A stretch of 64,000 bases of DNA from Saccharospirillum sp. (GCA_022565595.1 JAIUML010000024.1:1-64000), one strand, 5' to 3'; numbered from the stretch's first letter, positions 1-9,070 are shown. A program made the numbers and translations. Notes: generated by a model from the sequence alone, not told the origin.

Positions 1-67
1 CAGGCAAACCTGCAAAAGTAGTCATAGTCGCCTGCATGAGAAAGTTACTGACGATCATGAATGCCAT
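1..67 (-). CDS. Partial reading frame at left edge, possible membrane protein
   Basis: An open frame on the minus strand begins with ATG at 65-67 and runs off the window after about 22 residues rich in Met, Phe and Thr (it starts MAFMIVSNFLMQ). The composition fits the beginning of a first membrane helix. There is no good ribosome binding site before it, and the frame stays open for several hydrophobic codons upstream of the ATG, so the true start is uncertain. Too short to assign a family. Confidence 0.25.
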   Translation of the reverse strand, partial: MAFMIVSNFLMQATMTTFAGLP

Positions 68-236
68 GGTGAAAAATAATAGCCCATGGCATCCAAAAAT
101 CGTTTGACAGTGAACACGGTTGCTCTCTCCTTTGGGGATAAGGTCGGGTGAGGGGGAAGTAGCCTGACCAGCTAGTGAAAACCCTCAAATACAACTAGAA
201 TCGCCGTCCATCGATCAACCAACCCGGTATTTACCC

Positions 237-953
237 ATGGGCAGAGCCTACCAGAACCGCAAAGAATCCATGGCCAAGACTTCGGACATGAAAGCCAAAG
301 TCTACAGCCGCTTCAGCCGTGAAATATATATGTGTGCCAAATCGGGCGGTACTGAGCCGACCGGTAACCTGGCGCTGGCGTCCTTGCTGGAGCGTGCCAA
401 GAAGGAGCAGGTGCCCGCTCATGTCATCGATAAAGCGATCACCAAGGCGGCTGGTGGCGGTGGGGAAGATTTTGCGGTGGCTCGTTATGAAGGTTTCGGA
501 CCGGGTAATACCATGATCATCGTCGACTGCCTGACCGACAATCCGAATCGGACCTACGGCGATGTGCGCACCTGCTTCAACAAGGTGAAGGCCAAGCTGG
601 GTGCTTCCGGTGCGGTCAGTCACTTGTTCGACCACAGTGCGATTTTCAGTTTTTCAGGCCTGGATGAAGATGCGGTGTTGGAAGCACTGGCCGAGGCAGA
701 TGTCGATGTCTCTGACATCGAAGCCGAAGATGGCATGATAACGGTGTTCGCACCACACACCGAATACGCCAAGACCCGAGATGCCCTCAAGAGTACCTTC
801 GACGGAATCGAATTTGAGGTCGACGAGGTCCAGTTTGTGCCTCAGATGACCACCGCCATAGAAGGGGTCGATATCGAGCAATTCGAAAAAATGCTGGATA
901 TGCTGAACTTTCTGGACGATGTGCAGCACGTTTATCACAACGCTGAATACTGA
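237..953 (+). CDS. YebC/TACO1-family protein, YeeN type
   Basis: 238 aa. The YebC/TACO1 family comprises cytoplasmic proteins described as DNA-binding transcription regulators and, more recently, as factors that help ribosomes through proline-rich stretches. The sequence shows the family hallmarks: a basic N-terminus ([15 protein letters not shown]), the [10 protein letters not shown] helix around residue 60, a Gly-rich loop, and the [19 protein letters not shown] block around residues 83-101 followed by NRT..VR..F.K. The start MGRAYQ and the short first domain match the YeeN-type branch rather than the MAGHSKW type. It stands alone and converges with the oxidoreductase gene downstream across a strong terminator. 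Family assignment is firm; which of the proposed roles applies is not visible here. Confidence 0.93.
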   Translation: MGRAYQNRKESMAKTSDMKAKVYSRFSREIYMCAKSGGTEPTGNLALASLLERAKKEQVPAHVIDKAITKAAGGGGEDFAVARYEGFGPGNTMIIVDCLTDNPNRTYGDVRTCFNKVKAKLGASGAVSHLFDHSAIFSFSGLDEDAVLEALAEADVDVSDIEAEDGMITVFAPHTEYAKTRDALKSTFDGIEFEVDEVQFVPQMTTAIEGVDIEQFEKMLDMLNFLDDVQHVYHNAEY

Positions 954-1015
954 ACCCTGCCTCCTCAGCGTCGATGTTGATATCGACGCTCCATTTGAGG
1001 TGTCGGCAGGGTTTT
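953..1015. terminator. Nested bidirectional terminator between convergent genes
   Basis: Outer arms AACCCTGCC (953-961) and GGCAGGGTT (1005-1013) pair perfectly and are followed by TTTT on the + strand. Inside sits a second perfect 9-bp stem, AGCGTCGAT (967-975) with ATCGACGCT (982-990). It lies between two convergent genes, so it probably ends transcripts from at least the + side. Confidence 0.75.
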
Positions 1016-1032
1016 GTCGATGGGTGTATCTG

Positions 1033-2013
1033 TTACCCCTCGGGCAATAAAACCGTCGACCCTGTCGTTTTCCTTGCCTCCAAATCACTATGCGCCTGAG
1101 CCGCATCTTTCAGCGCATAAGTCTGGTTGACGTTGATGTTGACGACGCCTTCGCTGACAGCCTTGAACAGGCGCTCGGCACCTTCCAGGTAAAGCTCGCG
1201 GGTGCTGATGTGCGTGGCGAGCGTCGGGCGGGTGACGTATAGCGAGCCTTTGGGGGCCAGTATGCCCGGGCTGAAAGGGTCAACCGGGCCTGAGGCGTTG
1301 CCGTAGGAGGCGAGTACGCCAAAGGGTTTCAGCGAGTCGAGTGAATCCTCAAAGGTGGCTTTGCCGATGCTGTCGTAGGCCACAGCAACACCTTCGCCGC
1401 TGGTGATTTCGCGAACCTGGCGGGAGATGCTTTCACGGCTGTAGTTGATGGTAAAGTCGCAGCCGTTTTTCCGTGCCAGTTGGGCCTTGCCGTCGGAGCC
1501 GACGCAGCCAATTACCGTTGCCCCCAGGGCCTTGCCCCATTGAGTCAGAATCTGGCCAACACCACCGGCTGCGGCGTATACCAGGATGGTGTCACCGGCC
1601 TTGACCGGGTAGGTACGGTACAGCAGGTAGTGGGCGGTCAGTCCCTTGAGCATCATGGCGGCGGCGGTTCTGTCGTCTATGCTGTCCGGCAGTTTCACCA
1701 GCTTGTCGGCGTCTATCAACCGTTGTTGAGTGTAGGCGCCCATGCACATGGGGTAGGCCACTCGGTCACCTGCCTTCAGTCCCTCAACTTCCGTACCTAC
1801 GGCTTCCACAACACCTGCGCCTTCCTGCCCGAGCACAATGGGGTATTTTGCAATGGGGTATAGGCCGGTTCTAAAATAGACATCGATGTAGTTCAGGCCG
1901 ACGGCCGTTTGCTTGAGGCGAACCTGTTTCAGGCCGGGCTCACCCACTTCTACCGCTTCCCAGCGCAATACTTCCGGTCCACCGGTCTCGTGAATACAAA
2001 TAGCGTGTGTCAT
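1033..2013 (-). CDS. qorA: NADPH:quinone oxidoreductase (zinc-independent MDR family)
   Basis: 326 aa, matching the usual length of QorA. It is a medium-chain dehydrogenase/reductase that reduces quinones with NADPH in the cytoplasm. Visible marks are the N-terminal GroES-like fold (LGQEGAGVVEAVG near residue 61), the nucleotide-binding AAGGVG motif at about 148-153, and the NY.R motif later in the Rossmann domain (INYSRES). No zinc-ligand cysteine cluster is present, as expected for the quinone oxidoreductase branch. The gene converges with the YebC-family gene and diverges from the GMC oxidoreductase. Exact electron acceptor in this organism is unknown. Confidence 0.9.
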   Translation of the reverse strand: MTHAICIHETGGPEVLRWEAVEVGEPGLKQVRLKQTAVGLNYIDVYFRTGLYPIAKYPIVLGQEGAGVVEAVGTEVEGLKAGDRVAYPMCMGAYTQQRLIDADKLVKLPDSIDDRTAAAMMLKGLTAHYLLYRTYPVKAGDTILVYAAAGGVGQILTQWGKALGATVIGCVGSDGKAQLARKNGCDFTINYSRESISRQVREITSGEGVAVAYDSIGKATFEDSLDSLKPFGVLASYGNASGPVDPFSPGILAPKGSLYVTRPTLATHISTRELYLEGAERLFKAVSEGVVNINVNQTYALKDAAQAHSDLEARKTTGSTVLLPEG

Positions 2014-2177
2014 GCAATGACTCCTGATGGGTGTTCAATGCCATCAGTCTACGTCATATCTGGCCGAATGGGCCAGTGTGATCCGGTTCAAGTTTGCGCA
2101 ATGCATCGTCCAAAAGGGGGAGGGCGGTTGAAAGTAGCCTGTGCTATCTAAAAGCAATTATTCGAGGAGTTGTGTGG

Positions 2178-3833
2178 ATGTCCGCCCCATTAAAGTTTGA
2201 TTTCATTATTGTCGGCGCCGGTACGGCTGGGTGCCTGTTAGCCAAACGCCTTAGTGCGGACGCCAGCAAGCGAGTCTTGTTGATTGAGGCGGGTGGGTCC
2301 GATAACTATCACTGGATCCACATCCCTGTCGGTTATCTCTATTGCATCAACAACCCCAGAACAGACTGGTGTTTTCGCACCGAAGCCGAGCCTGGCCTGA
2401 ATGGTCGTTCGCTGATTTACCCCAGGGGCAAAACGCTTGGCGGTTGCTCCAGCATCAACGGCATGATTTATATGCGCGGCCAATCGCGAGACTACGACGG
2501 CTGGGCGGAACAGCTGGGTGATTCGGCCTGGTCCTGGGAGAACTGTCTGCCGGATTTTATTCGGCACGAAAATCATTACCGGTTGGATGTAGCGGGAGAC
2601 GCTGATGAACTGCATAGCCAGTTTCATGGGCACAAAGGTGAATGGCGAGTCGAGAAGCAGCGGCTGAAGTGGTCGGTGCTGGATGACTTCGCCGCCGCCA
2701 TGATCGAAGCCGGCATTCCGCACACAGACGACTTCAATCGCGGTAACAATGAGGGCGTCAATTACTTTGAGGTCAATCAGCGTAATGGTTGGCGCTGGAA
2801 TACGGCCAAAGCGTTTTTGCGAGAAGCGCTGGCACGCCCCAACCTGACTCTGTGGCAATCCTCACAGGTAGAAAAACTGCTGCTGGCACAGATGGATGAT
2901 GGGCGCCAGCGTTGTCAGGGTGTTCAGGTTCGCAAGAAGGGGCAAGCACTTCAGGCGATGGCAGAATGTGAAGTGATACTGTCCGCTGGCGCCATAGGGT
3001 CACCGCATCTGCTACAGCTTTCTGGCATCGGGCCGGCGCCGGTGTTGCAGGCTCAGGGTGTGCCGGTACAGCATGCCTTGCCCGGGGTCGGCCAGAACCT
3101 GCAGGATCACCTACAGATTCGGTCGATCTACCGGGTCAAGGATGCTCAGACCCTGAACACCATGTTGCAGGGCTGGGTTGGAAAGGCGAAAATCGGGCTG
3201 GAGTATGCGTTGAAACGGACCGGGCCGATGAGTATGGCACCCTCTCAGTTGGGGGCCTTTACCTACAGCGGGCCGGGCTATCGCTGGCCCAATCTGGAGT
3301 ACCATGTGCAACCCTTGAGTCTGGATGCGTTCGGGCAACCGCTGCACGATTTTCCGGCCATCACTGCCAGTGTCTGCAATCTCAATCCGACCAGCCGGGG
3401 TGAAGTCGTGATCAACAGTGACGACCCGAACCGGGCGCCGAGCATTCGTCCCAACTACCTGAATACCGAGCAAGATCGCCTGGTAGCGGCTGACTCTCTT
3501 AGAGTTACCCGCCGTATCGCCCGCCAACCGGCCTTTGCCCGTTACCAACCGGAAGAGATTAAACCCGGCCTGCAATACCAGACGGATGCGGAGCTGGCTC
3601 AGCTCGCTGGTGATATCGGCACCACCATTTTCCACCCTGTGGGCACCACCAGGATGGGCCGAAAGGGTGACCCCATGGCGGTGGTTGATGCCCGGCTGAA
3701 AGTCCACGGCGTTGCCGGCCTAAGGGTAGTGGATGCCGGGGTCATGCCAACCATTACCAGTGGCAACACCAATTCCCCAACCTTGATGATTGCCGAAAAA
3801 GCGGCACGCTGGATCAGCGCAGACCACCGGTAA
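2178..3833 (+). CDS. GMC-family FAD alcohol/choline-type dehydrogenase
   Basis: 551 aa. GMC oxidoreductases oxidise primary alcohols using FAD; the length and layout are those of the BetA/AlkJ group. The FAD-binding GAGTAG is at residues 13-18, the GMC signature PRGKTLGGCSSINGMIYMRG follows at about 80-99, and the C-terminus has HPVGTTRMG with the catalytic His plus the closing GNTNSPTLMIAEKAA motif. The start MSAPLKFDF is chosen because it follows GAGG and places the Rossmann motif correctly; the frame stays open upstream. A hairpin CTGGCC-N5-GGCCAG (2060-2076) lies in the divergent promoter region. The next genes encode a polyamine-type ABC system, so the substrate may be an amine alcohol, but this is only inference. 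Confidence 0.88.
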   Translation: MSAPLKFDFIIVGAGTAGCLLAKRLSADASKRVLLIEAGGSDNYHWIHIPVGYLYCINNPRTDWCFRTEAEPGLNGRSLIYPRGKTLGGCSSINGMIYMRGQSRDYDGWAEQLGDSAWSWENCLPDFIRHENHYRLDVAGDADELHSQFHGHKGEWRVEKQRLKWSVLDDFAAAMIEAGIPHTDDFNRGNNEGVNYFEVNQRNGWRWNTAKAFLREALARPNLTLWQSSQVEKLLLAQMDDGRQRCQGVQVRKKGQALQAMAECEVILSAGAIGSPHLLQLSGIGPAPVLQAQGVPVQHALPGVGQNLQDHLQIRSIYRVKDAQTLNTMLQGWVGKAKIGLEYALKRTGPMSMAPSQLGAFTYSGPGYRWPNLEYHVQPLSLDAFGQPLHDFPAITASVCNLNPTSRGEVVINSDDPNRAPSIRPNYLNTEQDRLVAADSLRVTRRIARQPAFARYQPEEIKPGLQYQTDAELAQLAGDIGTTIFHPVGTTRMGRKGDPMAVVDARLKVHGVAGLRVVDAGVMPTITSGNTNSPTLMIAEKAARWISADHR

Positions 3834-3993
3834 TGGATCCCATTTCGAGAATGTCAGCGTCGATTATGGCGCTGGCGTCATCAATAGATGCGAAAAGTGT
3901 AAGGAAAGGTTTCGTTAGTACAAAGGAGACTGAACGTAAAGTCAGCTTTTTGCCATAAAAGCTTCACACCTTTGTCATGTTTTTGTAGGATGG

Positions 3994-4015
3994 TTATTGA
4001 ACGTCTGTTCAATAA
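3994..4015. promoter_or_regulatory. TetR-type operator palindrome upstream of the ABC operon
   Basis: A perfect inverted repeat with 9-bp arms, TTATTGAAC (3994-4002) and GTTCAATAA (4007-4015), around GTCT. It lies 23 bases before the binding-protein start codon, overlapping the expected 5' leader or promoter. The TTGAAC-N4-GTTCAA core is typical of TetR-family operators and resembles the sites described for BetI. A TetR-family gene lies at the far end of the operon and is the obvious candidate partner. Confidence 0.65.
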
Positions 4016-4037
4016 ACCAAAACGAGGAAAGGTGTTC

Positions 4038-5150
4038 ATGTCCTACTCAAGACGGAATTTTATAAAAACGACTATGGCAGCGGGCGCAATGGCCTCCAGC
4101 CCTTTCTACATCAACAAGGCCTTTGCCCAAAGCCAGGAGCTGCGCATTTACGCCTGGGCAGGGTACATTACCGATGAGATGCTGAACGATTTTCGCGAAA
4201 AAACCGGCATCCGCGCCACCTTTACGCCCTACGGCACCAATGATGAGCTAATGAACTCTCTACGTGCGACCGATGGTTCCGGTTTCGACATCATCATGCC
4301 GACTGTTGATCGTGTGCCTGGCTATGTTGATTTCGACCTGGTGCAGCCGCTCGATGAAAGCCGCATCAACTGGGCTGGCGCCCTGGATAGCGCTATCGAA
4401 GGCTCTGAAGTCGGTGGTGTGGTCGGTGGCAACCGTTACTTTGCGCCTTCTGATTGGGGTACAGAGGCGATCGCCTACCACACTGAGTGGTCAAGCATTG
4501 ATCGCAGCAACCTGAGCTATGGCGACATCTGGAACCCTGATCACGGTACCGGTGTAACGGTTCGTGGTCATTCTGCGCTGATTGGTATTGGCCTGTGGCT
4601 GGAACAGCGGGGCATGCTGCCATATCCGCTGCTGGAATCTTTCACCAATGAAGTCGCCATGCGTGCCAATTTCGATGAAATCCTGAAAGTGGCGGTTGAG
4701 CACAAACACATGATCGCTCAGTTCTGGTCTACCGAGAACGAAGCTCAGGGTGCATTCCGTGCCAACGGTGCCGTTGTCGGCCAGACCTGGGACAGCACAG
4801 CATTCAACCTGATTCAGGAAGGCCAGTCCATTGCTTATGCCGCACCGAAAGAAGGTGCCCTGGCGTGGATGGAAGGCTTCGTGATGCCGAAGAACGCCCA
4901 GAACGTGGATGCGGTGTACGAGTTTATCAACTGGTATTACACGCCTGAAGCCGGTGCCATGTTCGTGAAGGCGACGGGTTACAACTCAACCTCTGTCGGT
5001 GCCGAAGCGCTGTTGCCGGAAGAGACCAAGGCGTTCTTCCAGAACTCCTATACTCAGCAGGATCTGGAAAACCTCTGGTGGTGGCCCATTCAGGAGCCAT
5101 GGTACGTTGCTCTGCGTAACGAGTATCAGGATCGTTATTTGTCAGCCTGA
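4038..5150 (+). CDS. PotD/PotF-like periplasmic substrate-binding protein, Tat signal
   Basis: 370 aa from ATG 4038, which follows GAGGAAAGG; the frame is open upstream but the signal peptide begins here. It captures a small cationic solute, in this family usually putrescine, spermidine or a related amine, and passes it to the membrane permeases. The N-terminus MSYSRRNFIKTTMAAG carries a twin-arginine motif (SRRNFIK, residues 4-10), with likely cleavage after AFA near residue 30. Later features include LRIYAWAGYITDEM, the usual start of PotD-like mature proteins. It is the first gene of a four-gene transport cluster but is separated from the ATPase by a terminator and a repeat element, which would let the binding protein be made in excess. 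Substrate cannot be read from the sequence. Confidence 0.9.
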   Translation: MSYSRRNFIKTTMAAGAMASSPFYINKAFAQSQELRIYAWAGYITDEMLNDFREKTGIRATFTPYGTNDELMNSLRATDGSGFDIIMPTVDRVPGYVDFDLVQPLDESRINWAGALDSAIEGSEVGGVVGGNRYFAPSDWGTEAIAYHTEWSSIDRSNLSYGDIWNPDHGTGVTVRGHSALIGIGLWLEQRGMLPYPLLESFTNEVAMRANFDEILKVAVEHKHMIAQFWSTENEAQGAFRANGAVVGQTWDSTAFNLIQEGQSIAYAAPKEGALAWMEGFVMPKNAQNVDAVYEFINWYYTPEAGAMFVKATGYNSTSVGAEALLPEETKAFFQNSYTQQDLENLWWWPIQEPWYVALRNEYQDRYLSA

Positions 5151-5157
5151 TACATTT

Positions 5158-5199
5158 AGCAAGAGAGCTTCACTGGTTGCTGAGGCTTCTCTTGCTTTT
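5158..5199 (+). terminator. Terminator after the binding-protein gene
   Basis: Stem AGCAAGAGA (5158-5166) with TCTCTTGCT (5188-5196), extended by a wobble-paired GCTTCA/TGAGGC, followed by TTTT. It begins a few bases after the stop codon of the binding-protein gene and probably stops or attenuates transcription into the ATPase and permease genes. Confidence 0.7.
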
Positions 5200-5218
5200 A
5201 TAGAGAACCCGCGCGGTT

Positions 5219-5366
5219 GCCGGGTACACCCTTGAGAGGGACGCTGTAAATACTTCCCTGTACGCTCGTCGATCCACATCCGACCGCCATGGATGGCAGA
5301 AGTGCCGTTTTTGCAGGAGCAAAAAAGGGCCCTGTGGATCGACGCCCTCTCAAGGGTGTACCCGGC
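5219..5366. repeat. Intergenic multi-hairpin repeat element (copy A)
   Basis: A 148-bp nested palindrome. The outer arms (5219-5240 and 5345-5366) match perfectly over 22 bp; within them GTCGATCCACA (5268-5278) pairs with TGTGGATCGAC (5333-5343). Smaller hairpins sit inside, including GCCAT-GGATGGC and TTTTTGC-AGGA-GCAAAAA. This folded architecture is like intergenic repeats that are common in marine gammaproteobacteria. It occupies most of the 391-base gap between binding protein and ATPase; the remaining 175 bases (5367-5541) show no gene and presumably hold the promoter and leader of the ATPase gene. Confidence 0.75.
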
Positions 5367-5541
5367 ACCCGCTGCTTGTCTGCATTGGTAAAATAGAAAA
5401 GAACAATAAATTTTCTCCTTACCCGATGAAATTCGCAGCTTACGGTCTACTCTTTTTTGATCAGTAGATTGAGAGTTGTGTTTTGTACCTTGTTTCGGCC
5501 ACGCCATTGAATAGTGGCAATTAATACAGGATGTCAATTTT

Positions 5542-6660
5542 ATGGACAGTCGCGTCCAGCTTCAGCAATTATCCATGAGCTTTGGCGATTTCACCGCCGT
5601 ACACCCCCTGGATCTGGACATTCGGTCCGGTGAGTTTTTCAGTTTTCTGGGCCCTTCTGGTTGTGGCAAGACTACGTTGCTCAACATCATCAGCGGGTTT
5701 CTGACGCCGACCAGTGGCACGGTGACCATTGGTGGCGAGCCAATGGCTTCGGTTCCAGCGAACAAGCGGCCGACGTCGATGATTTTCCAGAATTTGGCGT
5801 TGTTTCCACTGATGACGGTGGCGGAGAACATCGAGTTTGGTCTTGAGGTGCGTGGCATCAGCAAGCCAGAACGGCGCAAGGTGTCGGATCGGCTACTGGA
5901 ACTGGTGGACTTGACTGGCAGTGGTGACAAGCGCATTGATGATCTCTCTGGCGGGCAGAAGCAACGAGTGGCCATTGCACGAGCGCTGGCAGTTGAACCG
6001 CGTGTTTTATTGTTGGACGAGCCCTTGTCTGCCCTGGATCTCAAACTGCGCCAGCATATGCGCAGTGAGTTGAAGGAGATTCAGCGCCGTACGGAAATTA
6101 CCTTTATCTATATTACCCACGATCAGGGCGAGGCCTTGACCATGTCTGATCGGGTGGCGGTGATGTCTGCTGGTCGTTTGCAACAGGTAGATGAACCAAT
6201 GACCCTCTATCAAAACCCGGCGACGCCTTTTGTGGCCGAGTTTGTGGGCGAGAATAATCGCATTGCGGGCGAAGTGGTGGGCAACGATAACGGCCGTGTG
6301 CAAATCAAACACCCCAGTCTGGGTGTGCTTGAGGGGATCAGTACTGAGGCAATGGCACCAGGAACTGCCTGTAGCCTCTATGTGCGACCAGAGCGCTTGC
6401 GTCTGGTTGGTGAGGATGCGAGCCCCGTCAATCGTTTGCAGGCGCGTCTGGATGTGGTGAACTTCGAGGGTGCTTTTTTAATGCTGGAGTCGAGTATCGA
6501 AGGCTTGAGCGACCCGTTGAAGATCCAGACCGAACACAGCACCATGCCGGCAAGCCTTACGAAGGATCACCCGGTTTCTCTTGTGTTTGACCCAGCGGAT
6601 GCCCTGGTTATGCCTGAGTCTGCGGCGGAAGGGGGTGGTCATGCTCAAGGCCTTGACTGA
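5542..6660 (+). CDS. PotA/PotG-like ABC transporter ATPase
   Basis: 372 aa. Energises uptake of the amine-type solute by ATP hydrolysis on the inner face of the membrane. Walker A GPSGCGKT is at 37-44, the signature LSGGQ at 135-139, Walker B VLLLDE at 155-160 and the H-loop His at 193 (ITHDQGEA). After residue 240 comes a TOBE-like domain (CSLYVRPERLRL) typical of the PotA/MalK class. The 3' end overlaps the next permease gene by 20 bases, showing translational coupling. All catalytic motifs are intact. Confidence 0.93.
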   Translation: MDSRVQLQQLSMSFGDFTAVHPLDLDIRSGEFFSFLGPSGCGKTTLLNIISGFLTPTSGTVTIGGEPMASVPANKRPTSMIFQNLALFPLMTVAENIEFGLEVRGISKPERRKVSDRLLELVDLTGSGDKRIDDLSGGQKQRVAIARALAVEPRVLLLDEPLSALDLKLRQHMRSELKEIQRRTEITFIYITHDQGEALTMSDRVAVMSAGRLQQVDEPMTLYQNPATPFVAEFVGENNRIAGEVVGNDNGRVQIKHPSLGVLEGISTEAMAPGTACSLYVRPERLRLVGEDASPVNRLQARLDVVNFEGAFLMLESSIEGLSDPLKIQTEHSTMPASLTKDHPVSLVFDPADALVMPESAAEGGGHAQGLD

Positions 6661-7528
6661 TCGTTTCGGGCTGCCAGTCTCGGTAACCATATTGCTGCTG
6701 TTGTGGTTCTGGCTGATTGTGTTGGTGATACTGCCTCAGTTGATCATGATCGATTACTCGTTCCGGCCCAATCTATTACCGGCGCAAATGGGTGGCCCTG
6801 AAGATGGTTACACCATTGGCAATTATCAGACCCTGGCCAACAACGACATCCATCGAACCATTTTCTTCAAGACCATCTGGTCGAGTATTCTGGTCACCTT
6901 TCTGACCCTGGTCGTCTGCTACCCGGTTGCTTATTTTCTGGCGCAACTGGCTTCCACCCGCCAGGCCATGCTGATTGCTCTGTTGCTGGTGATTCCCTAC
7001 TGGATCAACGAAATCCTGCGTACCTTTGCCTGGTATTTGATTCTTGCATTTCAAGGGCCGTTAAACGCGGTGCTGCTCGGGTTGGGCTTTATTGACCGGC
7101 CGATTCGATTCCTGTCTGGCGACAGCGGCGTCTTGATCGGTATGGTCTACGCCTACTTGTTGTTTATGGTGTTTCCCCTGTACAACGCCCTTGAAAGTCT
7201 GGACCCAAATCAGGTGCGTGCCGCGCGTAACCTGGGCGCAGGTACCATCCGTACACACTGGCGCATCATCATCCCCCATGCCAAACCGGGCATTGCCACC
7301 GGTTGCATCATGACCTTCATGCTGGCGGCGGGCAGTTACGCTGTGCCAGCGTTGCTCGGCTCGCCCGGTAGTCGCTGGTTTACCCAGATCATCTACAACT
7401 GGTTCTTTGAAGGCGGCGATTGGCACATGGGTGCGGCCTATGCCTTTGTCCTGTTGATACTCTGCATTGGCTTTATTGCCCTGGTGATGAAGGTGTTCAA
7501 GATCGGGCTGGGGGATATAGGGCGATGA
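6641..7528 (+). CDS. PotB/PotH-like ABC permease
   Basis: 295 aa inner-membrane permease. The start at 6641 lies inside the end of the ATPase gene after GAAGGGGGTGG; an upstream in-frame start is rejected because the first membrane helix (SVTILLLLWFWLIVLVILP) follows directly from this one. Six hydrophobic segments are apparent, and the EAA loop reads NLGAGTIRTHWRIIIPHAKPGI, the contact site for the ATPase. It pairs with the following permease to form the translocation channel, and its stop overlaps that gene's start by four bases (ATGA). Confidence 0.9.
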   Translation: MLKALTDRFGLPVSVTILLLLWFWLIVLVILPQLIMIDYSFRPNLLPAQMGGPEDGYTIGNYQTLANNDIHRTIFFKTIWSSILVTFLTLVVCYPVAYFLAQLASTRQAMLIALLLVIPYWINEILRTFAWYLILAFQGPLNAVLLGLGFIDRPIRFLSGDSGVLIGMVYAYLLFMVFPLYNALESLDPNQVRAARNLGAGTIRTHWRIIIPHAKPGIATGCIMTFMLAAGSYAVPALLGSPGSRWFTQIIYNWFFEGGDWHMGAAYAFVLLILCIGFIALVMKVFKIGLGDIGR

Positions 7529-8331
7529 GTGCACAGCGTTTTTTCCATTACACCATTCGTGTTTATCTGGTGGTGTTCTTCCTCTATATGTTCTTGCCGC
7601 TGATCATTATGTCGTTGGCGACATTCAACGATAGCCGCTTTCCAACGGTCTGGCCGTGGCGCGACACTACCTTGCGCTGGTTCGGTGAGCTGTGGGCCGA
7701 TACCGCCATGTGGGAAGCATTGGGCACGAGTGTCGTCGTCGGCTTTGGTGTGCTGGCGTTGGCTGTACCCATTGGTGTATCTGCGGGGTTATTTTTATCG
7801 ACCTATCAGGGTCGGGCCAAAAACTTTTACTACAGTCTGATGCTGTCTCCCTTGTTGACGCCTGGTGTGATCATCGGTATTTCCACGCTGATTTTTTGGC
7901 GTAACCTGGGCGTGAGTGGTGGTATTGGTTTAACGATCATAGCGCAAACAACCTTCATCGCTGCCTATGTCATGTTGATGGTGCTGGCCCGGTTGCAACG
8001 CTTTGACCGAACGCAGGAGTTGGCCGCCCAAAGCCTGGGTGCAACTCATGCTCAAATCGTTCGCCGCATTCTGTTGCCCTATTTGAAGCCGGCAATCATT
8101 ACTGCTGCTGTAATCGCCTTTCTACAATCTTTTGAGAACTACAACACGACGCTGTTCGTGCGTGGTTTCGACACCACCTTGACGGTCTACATCGCCACCA
8201 AGGTCAGAACCGGCTTGACCCCCGCCGTGAATGCCCTGGGCTTGATCATGATTATGGTGACGGTCCTTGCTGCGGTCATTTATGAATTGTTGCGCAGGAA
8301 GGATCTGGATAAAGCAGGCAAGGGCACTTGA
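7525..8331 (+). CDS. PotC/PotI-like ABC permease
   Basis: 268 aa, second permease subunit. Starts at 7525 with an ATGA overlap with the previous stop. Membrane segments begin with VYLVVFFLYMFLPLIIMSL, and the EAA loop is SLGATHAQIVRRILLPYLKPAI near residues 172-193. Organisation binding protein, ATPase, permease, permease matches Pot-type transporters. A terminator follows the gene and overlaps the end of the opposing TetR gene. Confidence 0.9.
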   Translation: MSAQRFFHYTIRVYLVVFFLYMFLPLIIMSLATFNDSRFPTVWPWRDTTLRWFGELWADTAMWEALGTSVVVGFGVLALAVPIGVSAGLFLSTYQGRAKNFYYSLMLSPLLTPGVIIGISTLIFWRNLGVSGGIGLTIIAQTTFIAAYVMLMVLARLQRFDRTQELAAQSLGATHAQIVRRILLPYLKPAIITAAVIAFLQSFENYNTTLFVRGFDTTLTVYIATKVRTGLTPAVNALGLIMIMVTVLAAVIYELLRRKDLDKAGKGT

Positions 8332-8342
8332 GCCTCGCTGAT

Positions 8343-8388
8343 CTGACCGGTTAGAGCTGCACTCGCGGCACTTTCCGGTCAGTTTTTT
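8343..8388 (+). terminator. Terminator of the ABC operon
   Basis: Stem CTGACCGG (8343-8350) with CCGGTCAG (8375-8382) and a run of six T (8383-8388). The loop is long at 24 bases. It overlaps the last codons of the TetR gene on the other strand. Confidence 0.7.
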
Positions 8389-9020
8389 GAGGGCGATGCA
8401 AAACGCGCATTCAGTACTTGCCGAGTCAGTTCGCCTACGTCCTGACTGGGCAATTGCTGAAGGTCCAGACCGCCATCGATAATCAACGTGGCCAGACCAT
8501 GCACCGAAGTCCATGAGCCCAGGGCTCGCAAGGGCAACGTACTCATATCCTCGCCATTTTTTTCGAGCGCTGCACGCTCGGCCGCTTCCAGTGTCTGGTA
8601 AGAGCGTGCACCTGCGGCGGTCAGTTCTGCGTACTGTTCGCAATGCTCGATGGTTGAGCCAAACATCAAACGAAACAATGCCGGGTTGTCGACGGCGAAA
8701 GTTACGTAGGCAACACCGCAAGCAATCAAACGCTGCTCTGGATCTTCCCCGGCCTCGTTCATCTGCTTTTCCATGGCGGCGTTGAAGTCGTGATGGCCTT
8801 GTGCGGCCACGCTCGCCAGCAAGGCTTCCTTGTCCTTGAAATGGTGGTAGGGCGCCGCCTGGGAAACGCCAACCTTTCTGGCTGCTGCTCTCAAACTCAG
8901 TTTGGCCAGCCCTTCTTCTTCAAGAATGTCGCGCGCCGCCTGAATCAAAGCCAGGTTCAGGTTGCCGTGATGATAGTGCGTCTTCTCGGTGGCAATGGCC
9001 GTGTTTGGAGTTTTAGGCAT
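8379..9020 (-). CDS. TetR-family transcriptional regulator with WHG-type C-terminal domain
   Basis: 213 aa. The N-terminal helix-turn-helix covers roughly residues 20-75 (LSLRAAARKVGVSQAAPYHH), and the C-terminal ligand-binding part with AYVTFAVDNPALFRLMF is typical of TetR members carrying the WHG domain. Such proteins repress until a small ligand binds. It converges on the ABC operon and is divergent from the carotenoid oxygenase gene, so its targets may be its own promoter region with the oxygenase, the palindrome before the ABC operon, or both. No ligand can be predicted. Confidence 0.9.
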   Translation of the reverse strand: MPKTPNTAIATEKTHYHHGNLNLALIQAARDILEEEGLAKLSLRAAARKVGVSQAAPYHHFKDKEALLASVAAQGHHDFNAAMEKQMNEAGEDPEQRLIACGVAYVTFAVDNPALFRLMFGSTIEHCEQYAELTAAGARSYQTLEAAERAALEKNGEDMSTLPLRALGSWTSVHGLATLIIDGGLDLQQLPSQDVGELTRQVLNARFASPSKN

Positions 9021-9070
9021 ATGTCAAAACCTGTGAAATAGAGGCCCAGTATAGCAGCACCAAAATAAAC

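Noticed and set aside
5142-5537. Open frame across the palindrome between binding protein and ATPase genes
   Set aside because: It is created by the repeat element and its arms; no family features.
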